Positions 25,601-38,028 of a stretch of 64,000 nt of DNA are shown here, piece after piece. This DNA is from Microglena sp. YARC (taxonomy: Eukaryota; Chlorophyta; Chlorophyceae; Chlamydomonadales; Chlamydomonadaceae): positions 79,095,582 through 79,159,581 of the forward strand of contig CM039462.1 in NCBI GenBank assembly GCA_022414725.1. The letters run 5' to 3'. The translations under genes and the position numbers were made by a program. Numbering within the stretch: the stretch's first letter is position 1; each line of letters starts with the position of its first letter. The notes under the pieces were generated by a model that saw only the letters and a program-made list of their open reading frames with translations, was not told the DNA's origin and searched no databases.

Positions 25601-28600
25601 TGCACAATACCAGGCACAACACATGCAGCCAACATGCCTACAGGCGGCACATGCACATGCAGCCTCCATGCACATACCAGGCCGCACATGACATGCAGAA
25701 CATGCACATAACCAGGCGCGCTCTAACATGCACATGCAGCAACTGCACATACGCAGGGGCGCGCAATGACATGCAGCAACATGGCAATCAAGGCACAGCC
25801 AATGCACCAAATGGGCAACATAACAGGCGGCACAGCATGCAGCCAACATGCACATGCCAGGCAGCCACACATGCAGCAACCACATATACAGGCAACACGT
25901 TCACATGCAGCCATGCACATCACCAGGCAGCACAAGCAGCCAACACTGCACATACCGGCGCGCACAGGATGCCAACATGCAGCCAACATGCATGCCTATA
26001 CAGGCAACCACAGGCCAACATGCACATAATGCAGCATATGCACAAGCCTACATGCACATACCAGCACGTCAACATACCAGGGCGCACATGCACATCAGCC
26101 AACATGCCATACCAGCGCAGACATGCACATGCAGCCAACATGCAATACCAGGTCCCACACTGCGCCAACATGCCCAGGATGACATTGCAGCCAACATGCA
26201 CATAACAGGCACACAACTACCAGGCGCGCGACAAGCAGCCAACATGCACATGCGCAACACATGCACACGAGGACAAATGCGCCAACATGCACATACCAGG
26301 CACACACATGCAGCCAACATGCAATACACAGGCGCGAGAGATCATGGCAGCCAACATGCACATACTCACATAATACAGGCACACACAAGCACATGCAGCC
26401 AAGCATGCACTTGCGGCACAACACATGCCGCCAACATGCACAATACCAGGCGCGCACTATGCCATGCAGCCAAACATGCAGCATACAGGCAGCACACATG
26501 CAGCCGAACATGCACATACCAGGCCGCGCACATGCTCGCCAACATGCACATGCAGCCAACATGCACATGGCAGCCAACATGCACATACCAGGCGCGCACA
26601 TGCACATGCAGCCAACATGCACATGCAGGCACACATGCAGCCAACATGCACATACCAGGCGCGCACATGCACATGCAGGTCCAAATGCACATGCAGCACA
26701 TGCTTATGCAGCCATACATGCACATACCAGGCGCGCACATGGCACATGCAGCCAACATGCACATGCCAGGCACACCATGCAGCCAACATGCACATACAGG
26801 CGCGCACATGCACATGCAGCCAACATGCACATACCAGGCGCGCACATGCAGCCAACATGCACATGCAAGCCACACGCACATACCAGGCGCGGCACATGCA
26901 GCATGCCAGCAACATGCACATGCAGCCAACATGCACATACCAGGCGCGCACATGCACAATTGCAGCACATGCACATGCCAGGCGGCACATACACATGCAG
27001 CAACACACATGCCAGCACACACAGCCAACATGCACATACCAGGCGCGCACATGCACATGCAGCCAACATGCACATCCCTGGGATGCACAGACTACATGCA
27101 CATGCAGCCAGCAGGCATGCACATGCAGCCAGCATGCCCAGCCAACAGGCACAAGCATCCATGTAATCATGCATACATGAGTGTGTCTTTTTGTGAATGC
27201 AAGCATGCATACTTGAATGTGTCTTTTCGTGAATGCATGCATTTATGGATGAACGTGCGCATTAATGCTTGGATGAACACAAAAAGACACATTCATGCAA
27301 GCATCCTTGCAATCTGTGAATGCATGCAGGTACAAATGAACATGCGCATGAATGCTTGGATGAACATAAATGACAAATTCATGCACACATGCTTACAATC
27401 TGTGAATGCATGCATGTAAGAATGAACGTGCGCATGAATGCTTGATGACACAAAAAGACCAATCAGCACACATGCTTACAGTAATCTGTGAATGCATGCA
27501 TGTAAGAATGCACGTGCGCATGAATGCTTGGATGATCACAAAAAATACACAATCATGCACACATGCTTGCACTTGTGAATGCATGCTCGTAAGAATAAAC
27601 GTGTGCATGCATGCTTGGATGAACACAAAAAGACAATCATGCAAGCACCTGCAATCTGTGAATGCATGCATGTATGAATGAACGTGCGCACGAATGCTTG
27701 GATGAAAACAAAAAAGACACATTCATGCAAGCATGCGACGCTAAAAATTGGCGGAGAGTGTTTGCAACGGAGCGACAGGTGGCAACGGAAGCTAGTTAGT
27801 TACGAGACCGTTGGCTGACGTGCCATGCTTCAAATTTTGGGGGTCGGTCGGGTTCGGACGGACGGACAACGGGGTAACACTGGGAGCTTCCCCGCCCCTT
27901 GAAGATGGGGCTCCGTCAAAAATACACATTCATGCAAGCATGCAGCCCTGCAATGCAATTTGTAGTAAAGCTGCAATGCATGTAATTTGTAGTACAAAGC
28001 ATGCAGTCCCTGCAATGTAATTTGTAGTACACTAAGCATGCAGCCTGCAATGTAATTTGTAGTATCAAAAGCATGCAGCCCTGCAATGTAATTTGTAGTA
28101 CAAAAGCATCGCAGCCCTGCAATGTATTTGTAGTAGCAAAGCATTGCAGCCCTGCAATGTAATTTGTAGTACAAAGCATGCAGCCCTGCAATGTACTTTG
28201 TAGTACAAATAAGCCAAAGCATTTTAGATGAAGTATCAGGAGGGGCTGCATTAACAAGCACTACTCTTACCTTAACAAGCACTACACTTACATTAACAAG
28301 CACTACACTTACATTAGCAAGCACCAAATAATCGTTTACTGACGGGGGCCCTGATCTCATACTACAGCATACATCCATAGCAGCCATGCATTTACCCACA
28401 TCCAAACATCATAACAGCCATACAGCATGCAGTTTATGCAGCCACACATCCATACATCCATTAATCTAGGGAACAGCATTATGATATCATGTGATATCAT
28501 ATGATGCCGGGAGTCTGTCTAGGCCTAAGTTACCATTTAAATACAATATCATATGATGCAATTTGTATGATATCATATGATATCGTACTCGCCTTTGGTC

Positions 28601-31600
28601 AACATCATATGATATGCCGGTCCCTACGTATACATACTGCTGCAGGCGTTCCTCTAACCTTGATCCTTCCTGTACTTCGCATTTGCAGACTGTGCGGGAG
28701 CACTACCTTCGTGATGACATATGGTACGCAGCAGTACTGTTGCCCGCCAGGGACATTTTTGTCCGCTATATATAGGGATCGCATAAGTTTTTTGACCCGT
28801 TTTGAAGAAATTATCGCTATAAAAAAGTAAAAACAAAAAACAGTTTTTTTTATTTTTTGCCCATAATGCCCCCCCGGCCAAACTCACAAAAAAGCTATAA
28901 AAAGCACCTCAGATTTGCAATTACCGCTATAAAATGAATTATCGCTATAGAAGCTAGAAACGACTGTCCTTGGAGGAGGTTCTACAACGCGTAAAGCTAG
29001 AAAAAACCCACCTTCAGATTTGAAAACAAAATCACTATTGCCCACCGCAATCAGTGTGAAATGTTATTAGCCCTGGGGGCAAAAAAGGAATGAGAACGCC
29101 TGGTGGGGCGTGGTATTAAATGAGCCCCGTCTTTCGGTGGTAGAGAACGTGCTGCTACTTTACCTGGACAGTGCCACGCATGGGGCGGTTCAGCGACCGC
29201 GGCAGTAAAAGGGCCCGTAGAGATTCAAACGCCAGCAGGTTTATAGTTCATACGAATGATCAAGTATTTAATCGAATTGGGCATGGTTATGCATAACAGA
29301 AGCAGTCTTTTCTTGAAGGTGCTTACTTTAAGCACGTGGCAAAGTCTTAGCACAGTTGCCCGTTCATGCTCAACGAATGATCAAGTATTTTAATCGAATT
29401 GGGCATATTGGTGCACAGAAGCGTAGTCTTTTTTGAAGGGTGCTGCTACATTACAAGTGCCCAATGTATTAGCGACTTCATGCGTTCATACGAATGATCA
29501 AGTATTTATCGATCGAATTGGGCATATTATGGTGCAAAAAAAACAGGAAGCAAGTCTTATTTTTTTTTTTTTCTTGAAGGTGCTGCTACATTTAGCACAA
29601 GTGCCAATGTATTAGCACCTTCATGCGTTCAACGAATGATCAAGTATTTAATCGAATTGGGCATATTAGTGCAACAGAAGCAGTCTTTTCTTGAAGGTGC
29701 TGCTACATTGTTTTTAGGGCACAAGTGCCCAATTGTATTAGCACCTTCATAAGCGTTCAACGAATGATCAAGTAATTTAATCGAATTGGGCATATTAGTG
29801 CAAACATGAAGCCAGTCTTTTTTCTTGAAGGTGCTGCTACATTTAGCACAAGTGCCCATTGTTTAGCACCTTCATGCGTTCAAACGAATGATCAAGTATT
29901 TAATCGAATTGGGCATATTAGTGCAAACAGAAGCAAGTTTTTTCTTTTCTTGAAGGTGCTGCCTACATTTAGCACAAGTGCCCAAATGTTAGCAACCTTC
30001 ACGTTCAACGAATGATCAAAGTATTTAATCGAATTGGGCATATTAGTGCAAACAGAAGCAGTCTTTTCTTGAAGGTGCTGCTACATTTAGCACAAGTGCC
30101 AATGTAATTAGCACCTTCATTTGCGTTCGAAAATGCGAATGATCATAAGTGCCAAACAGAAGCATTTAATCTGCTAAAAACATTTAAGAATTGGGCATAT
30201 TAGTGCAAACAGATCCGCGAGAAGTCTTTCTTGAAGGTGCTGCTACATTTAGCACAAGTGCCCAAATGTTAGCAACCGTTCATGCGTTCAACGAATGATC
30301 AGTATTTGATCAAGTATTTAAATAGAATTGAACATATTAGTGCAAAGCAGGGAAAGCACATTTAGCAGCACAAGTGCCCCAATGTATTAGCACCATTCAT
30401 GCAATTGTTTAGTTCAACGAATGATCAAGTATTTAATCGAATTGGGACCATATTAGTGCAAACAGAAGCAGTCCTTTTCTTGAAGGTGCTGCACTAAAGT
30501 TTAGCACAAGTGCCAAATGTATTAGCACCGTCATGCGTTCAACGAATGATCAAGTATTTGATCGAATTGGGCATATTTAGTGGCAAACAGAAGCAGTCTT
30601 CTTCTTGAAGGTGCTGCTTACATTTAGCACAAGTGCCCAAATGTATTAGCACTTCATGCGTTCAACGAATTGATCAAGTATTTAATCGGAATTGGGCATA
30701 TTAGTGCAAACAGAAGCAGTCTTTTCTTGAAGGTGCTGGCTACATTTAGCACAAGTGCCCAATTGTATATTAGCATTCTGCGTCTCAAGCGAATGATCAA
30801 GTAGTTTTCGAATGCATATTAGTTCAACGAATGATCAAGTATTTAATCGATCCGTTTTCATGCCGCGTTGGGCATATTAGTGCAAACAGAAGCAGTCTTA
30901 GCACGCGCCTTCTGTTTGAAGGTGCTGCTCGAAGACATTTAGAAAAGTCTTTTCTGAAGTGCCAAATGTATTAGCACCTTCATGCGTTCAACGAATGATC
31001 AAGTATTTAATCGAATTGGGCATATTAGTGCAAACAGAAGCAGTCTTTTCTTGAAGGTGCTGCTACATTTAGCACATGTGCCCAAATGTATTAGCACCTT
31101 CATTGCGGTTCAACGAATGTTTAATCAATTGGGTATTTGCAAACAGAAGCCAGTCCTTTTCTTGAATCGAATTGGGCATTATTAAGTGCAAGTATTTAAA
31201 ATTGGGCATATTAGAAGCAGTCTTTTCTTGAAGGTGCTGCTACATTTAGCACAAGTGCCCAAATGTATTAGCACCTTCATGCGTTCAACGAATGATCAAG
31301 TATTTAATCGAATTGGGGCATATTAGTGCAAACAGAAGCAGTCTTTTCTTGAAGGTGCTGCTACATTTAGCACAAGTGCCCAATTGTATTAGCACCTTCA
31401 TGCGTTCAACGAATGATCAAGTATTTAATCGAATTGGGCATATTAGTGCAAACAGAAGCAGTCTTTTCTTGAAGGTGCTGCTACATTTAGCACAAGTGCC
31501 CAATTGTATTAGCACCTTCATGCGTTCAACGAATGATCAAGTATTTAATCAAAATTGGGGCATATTAAGTGCAAACAGAAGCAGTCTTTTCTTGAAGGTG

Positions 31601-32063
31601 TGCTACATTTAAGCACAAGTGCCCAAATTGTATTAGCACCTTCATGGTGCGTTCAACAATGATAAGTATTTAATGGGCAGAAATTGGGCATATTAGTGCA
31701 AACAGAAGCAGTCTTTTTCTGCTTATTTAGCACAAGTACCCCTTCCCCCTTCCCTGCTCAAATGTATTAGCACTTCATGCGTTTCAACGAATGATCAAGT
31801 ATTTAATCGGATTGGGCATATTAGTGCAAACAGAAGCAGTCTTTTCTTGAAGGTGCTGCTACATTTAGCACAAGTGCCCAATTGTATTAGCACTTCATGC
31901 GTCAAGCGAATGATCAAGTATTTAATCGAATTGGGCATATTAGTGCAAACAGAAGCAGTCTTTTCTTGAAGGTGCTGCTACATTTAGCACTAGTGCCCAA
32001 ATGTATTAGCACCTTCATGCGTTCAACGAATGATCAAGTATTTAATCGAATTGGGCATATTTA

Positions 32064-32100
<37 letters not shown>

Positions 32101-34858
32101 GTAACAGAAGCAGTCTTTTCTTGAAGGTGCTGCTACATTTAGCACAAGTGCCCAATTGTATTAGCACCTTCATGCGTTCAACGAATGATCAAGTATTTAA
32201 TCGAATTGGGCATATTAGTGCAAACAGAAGCAGTCTTTTCTTGAAGGTGCTGCTACATTTAGCAGAAGTGCCCAAATGTATTAGCACCTTCATGCGTTCA
32301 ACGAATGATCAAGTATTGAACCTTCAATGAAACGGGATGGTCATCCCCGGGGGGATATTAACCCAAGCTTCCTCACAGAACCTTTTCTTGTAGTTTTATT
32401 TTTTTACTTTTTATTTCCCTTTAGTTTTGTACCAAATGTCCTGTGTCGGCTGCATGTACTGTGTTACGAAAAACGTTTGAGTTGGACGCCTGTTTGTTTG
32501 TTTGTTTGTTTGTTTGGTTTATATAGTAAAGGTATAAATATATAATATAAATATAACTTAAATATATATATATATATATAATATATATACATATATAAAT
32601 ATGAACGTAATACATATATAGTACAACGGTGAATATAAATCATCCCTGCCTTTGCTCTCCCAGGAGTGGCACCCCCCTGGACCCCGAATGTGACCCATCA
32701 GCCCACAAGCTGAGTGTTGACTGCGCACACTACTTGCTCATTGACACCAACGTGGCCTTGCATCAATTAGATTTCCTGGAGCACGCAGCGGTGTGTGATG
32801 CCATAGTATGCACGGTCGTGTTGGAAGAGGTGAAGCACAAGAACGTGAGCGCGTACCAGAGGCTCAGGAACTTGTGTGCCAGTGACACAAAACGCTTCTT
32901 TGTGTTTGCCAATGAAAACCACAGGTAAAGGAGTGGGAGGCGCAGCGTGTGTGTGTGTGTGTGTGTGTTGTGTGTGTGTGTGGTATGTGTGAGAGAGAGA
33001 GTGTGCATGGGGACAGACACATGGATGAGTGTAGTTTGTGTGCCCTGTTGTGTTGGAAGAGGTGAAGCACAAAGGTGTGTGTGTGTTTGCTAGTGACACA
33101 AAACGCTTCTTCGTGTTGGCCAATGAAAACCACAGGTAAAGGGGGGGGGGGGGGGGGGGGGGGTGGGGGGAGGGTGTGGTGTGTGTGTGTGCCAGTGACA
33201 CAAAACGCTTCTTTGTGTTTGCCAATGAAAACGACAGGTAAAGGGGGTGGGAGAGGGGTGGGGCGAGGGCGAGTTGGCTGGGTAAGGGTGTGAGTGGGGA
33301 GGGTGGGAATGGTGGTGTGTGTGTGTGTGCTAGTGACACAAAACGCTTCTTCGTGTTAGCGGGTGGGAGAGGGTGGAACGAGGGCGAGTTTGGGTGGGTA
33401 AGGGTGGATGTGGGTGGGGAGGGTGGGGAATGGCGTGTGTGTGTGTTTGGTAATGACACAAGACGCTTCTTCGTGTTTGCAAATGAAGAGCACAGGTAAA
33501 AGGGGGTGGGAGAGGGGTGGTAAACGAGGGCGAGTTGGGTGGGTAAGGGTGTGTGTTGGTGGGGAGGGTGGGGTATGGTGTTGTGTGTTTGCTAGTGACG
33601 CAAAACGCTTCTTGTCGTGTTGGCAATGAAGAACACAGGGATGGGGGGGGAGAGGGTGTGTGGGCGTGTGTGTATTTGTGTGTGTGGGGAGAGGTTTGTG
33701 GATGGTGTGTGTTTGCTGGTGACACAAGACGCTTCTTCGTGTTGGCCAATGAAGACCACAGGTAAGGGGGGGGGGAGAGGGTGTGTGGCGTGTGTGTGTA
33801 TTTGTGTGTGTGGAGAGGTTGTGGGATGGTGTGTGTGTGGGGCTAGTGAACACAAACGCTTCTTCGTGTTGGCCAATGAAGACCACAGGTAAGGGGGGTG
33901 GAGAGGGTGTGTGGCGTGTGTGTGTATTTGTGTGTGTGGAGAGGATGTGGGATGGTGTGTGTGTGCGCTAGTGACACAAAACGCTTCTTCGTGTTGGCCA
34001 ATGAAGACCACAGGGAAGGGGGGGGAGAGGGTGTGTGGCGTGTGGTGTGTATTTGGTGTGTGGAGAGGATGTGGGATGGTGTGTGTTTGCTGGTGCACAA
34101 GACGCTTCGTCGTGTTGGCCAATGAGACGCACAAGTAAGGCGCGGGTGGAAGAGCGTGTAGTTTGTGTGTTGTGGACAGACGCAGGACAACCGATTGATG
34201 CGTGTAGTGTGTGTGCCTGTTGTGTTGGAAGAGGTCAAGCACAAGAACATGAGCGCGTACCAGAGGCTCAGGAACTTGTGTGCTAGTGACACAAAATGTA
34301 TGGCCTGCGTGCGTGCGTGCCGTGTGTGTGCGTGTGTGTAAACACCTGGACTTCAACAACCTAATAATAATCACCCACACCCACCCACACCCCCCCACCC
34401 ACACCCACACCCACACCACCACACACCCACACGAACCACATCCCAACACCCACACCCACACCCACACCCACACACCACACAACCCACACCCACCACTCCA
34501 CCCACACCCACACCCCACACCCACACCCACCCTCACCCTCACCCCCACCCCTTGCTATATGCACAGGGAGACTTTCATCAGCAAGGAGCCTGGAGAGTCG
34601 CCCATGTCCACAATGGGCAAGGGGAAGGGTCTGTTGTGTGTGTGTGTGGTGGTGGCGGTGGGGGGGGTGGGGGGTGGAGGGATGAGTAAACACCCTGAAA
34701 CAGTAACATACATTCCTCCCCCCCCCCCCACACACACACACCCTTAACTGCACTCACAGGGAGACTTTTATCAACAGGGAGCCTGGACAGTCGCTCAACG
34801 ACCGCAAGCTACAAATCCCCCCCCCCCCCCCCCCCACCCCAACCCCCCCCCCCCCCCG

Positions 34859-34894
<36 letters not shown>

Positions 34895-37800
34895 CCCCTT
34901 TGCTCTGCGTCCCTTGGAGTCTGCCCCCCCACCACCACCACCACCACCACCACCCATCACCCACCCACACACACACACCACCAACACACACCACCACACA
35001 ACACCACCCACACAACAACACCCAGCCTGTGTGCCCTTGCTCTGCAGTCCCTTGGAGTCTGTCCCCACCAACCCCACCACCACCAAACACCACCACCCCA
35101 TCACCCAACCACCCACACCACCACACACAACACCACACACACACCCACCTCACAAACAACACCCAGCCTGTGTGCCCCTTGCTCTGCAGTCCTTGGAGTC
35201 TGTCCCACCACCACAACCACCCACCCACCACCCCCATCACCCACCACCCACACCACCAGACACACACACCACACAGCACCCCACTCACAACAACACCCAG
35301 CCTGTGTGTGCCCCTTGCTCTGCAATCCCTTGGAGTCTGCCCCCCCCCCCCCCCCCCCCCCCCCTGCTATAAATCACCCCCCACCTCCACCCCTTTGCTT
35401 CATTCACAGAGAGACTTTCATCAACGGGGAGCCTGGAGAATCGCCCAACGACCGCAACGACCGAGCTATTAGAGTGGCAGCTAAATGGTGAGCCCCTTTG
35501 ACCTCTTTCACCAACAAACGGCCTGTTTAACTGACAAAACGGCCTTTTAAACCGACAAAACGACCGTAACGACCTAGCTATTAGAGTGGCAGCAAAATGG
35601 TGAGCCCCTTTGACCTCTTTACCCGACAATAGGCCTGCTTAATTGACGAAACGGCCTTTCAAACCGACAAAACGACCGCAACGACCGAGCTATTAGAGTG
35701 GCAGCTAAATGGTGAGCCCCTTTGACCTCTTTACCCGACAATAGGCCTGCTTAATTGACAAAACGGCCCTTTCCAAACCGACAAAACGACTGGCAGCGAC
35801 CGAGCTATTAGAGTGGCAGCTAAATTGAGCCCCTTTGACCTCTTTTGGCTGACAATAGGCCTGTTTAACCAACAAAATGACCTCTTAACCTGACAGCCCA
35901 ACGACCGAGCTATTATAGTGGCAGCTAAGTGGTGAGCGCCTTTGACCTCTTTACCCGACAATAGGCCTGTTTAACTGACAAAACGACCTCTTAAATTGAC
36001 AAATTGACCTCTATACCTGACGGCCACAGACCGCAACCACCGAGCTATTAGAGTGGCAGCTAAATGGTGAGCCCCATTGTCCTCTTCAACCGACAAACGG
36101 CCTGTTTAACTGGCAAAACGGCCTTTGAAACTGACAAAGCGACCACAATGACCGAGCTGTTAGCGTCGCAGCTACATAGTGAGCCCCTTTGACCTCTGTA
36201 ACAGACAAAACAGCCTGTTTTGACAACACAGCCTCTTGAACCGACAAAATAAGAAATCGACCGCAGTGACTCAGCTATAACAGTGACAGCTAAATGGCGA
36301 GCCCCCGTGACCTCTTTAACCGACAAAACGACCTCTTTAACCAACTGAATGACCGCGACGACCGAGGCACCGAGCTAATAATGCGATGATAACGCCTGGT
36401 GGGTCGTGGTATTAAGGGAGCCCCGTCTTACAGCGGTAGGGGACGGGCTGCAACTTTACCTGGACAAAGCTACCATGGCGGTTGACAGCGACCGAAAACA
36501 CTAAATCGCACCCGTAGGGATTTGAACAGAGCAACTTCTTCCTTCTTTCTAGGAGCTCAACCATTGAGCCATTCGTCAGAACGGGGATTATGATAAGCTA
36601 TTACAGTGGCAGCTAAATGGTGAGCCCCTTTGACCTCTTCAACCGACAAAAGCGACCTTAATATCCAACAGCCCACAAAGACCAAACAACAAGCAACATA
36701 CAATAACCAACAACCCACAACCAACAACCAACAACCCACAACCAACAACCCCAACAACCCCAACCAACAACCCACAACCAACAACTCCACAACAACAACC
36801 CACAATCAACACCCACAACCAACAACCCACAACCAACAACCCACAATAAGCAACCCACAACCAACAACCCACAATCAACAACCAACAACCAACAACCCAC
36901 AACCCACAACCAACAACCCACAACCCACAACCCACAATAACCCACAACCAACAACCAAACGCCACAACCAACAACCCACAACCCAACCCACAAACAGCAA
37001 CCCACAACCAACAACCTACAACCAACACCCACAACCAACAACACAACCAAACCCACAACCAACATCCCACAACCAACAACCCACAATCAACAACCCACAA
37101 CCAACAACCCACAACCCACAAACAACAACCCACAAACAACAACCCACAAACAACAACCCACAACCAACAACCAACAACCCACAACCCACAAACCACTAAC
37201 CACTAACCAGAAACCTCAATCATCAACCCACAAACCAATAACCACAACCCAGTAACTACAACCCACAACCCGCAAACTGTTACCCACAAACCACAAACCC
37301 ACAACCAATAACCCACAAACCTACAAACCCACAAACCCACACACCAACCACCAACAACCAACCCACAACCCACAACCCTTGTATGTACGCCGCTCGCCTA
37401 AACCTTAACCTTAGCCCCCAAACTCTGAACCCTAAATCCTAAACCCACAACTCATACAGGTACGCCGCTCGCCTCCCAGAATCTATGCCCCACAACCTAC
37501 AACCCGCCAACCAACCAACCAACCAACCAACCCACAACCTACAAACCGCAACCCATATAGGTACGCCGCTCGCCTCCCAGAATCTATGCCCCACAACCTA
37601 CAACCCGCCAACCAACCAACCAACCAACCAACCCACAACCTACAACCCGCAGCCCATATAGGTACGCCGCTCGCCTCCCAGAATCTATGCCCCACAACCT
37701 ACAACCCGCCAACCAACCAACCAACCAACCCACAACATACAACCCGCAACCCATATAGGTACGCCGCTCGCCTCCCAGAATCTATGCCCCACAACCTACA

Positions 37801-37983
37801 AACCGCCAAACAACCAACCAACCCACAACCTACAACCTACAACCCGCAACCCATATAGGTATGCCGCTCGCCTCCCAGAATCTATGCCCCTCATCCTTTT
37901 GACGAACGATGTGGACAACAGGCGCAAGGCTACTGAGGATGGATTGAAGGTATGCAACAGTTTGAACACTGCCCCCCCTCTGG

Positions 37984-38028
<45 letters not shown>

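Noticed and set aside
25848..27419. Open frame of 523 codons (His/Thr/Ala/Met-rich) and several others of 190-425 codons between 22.8 and 27.4 kb
   Set aside because: Pure translation of the minisatellite, open on both strands and in several frames because the repeat lacks stops; no domain or consistent start.
31292..31612. 40-residue repeat protein encoded by the 120-bp satellite
   Set aside because: The unit length is a multiple of three, but frame-breaking indels occur every few units. The inverted repeat explains the constraint at least as well.
33592..34548. 318-codon minus-strand frame
   Set aside because: Antisense of the GT/G-rich exon 3 tail array and CACCC tract.
36630..37199. 189-codon Gln/Asn-rich frame resembling a prion-like domain
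   Set aside because: It is the ACAACCC minisatellite of intron 4; frames on the opposite strand are equally open.
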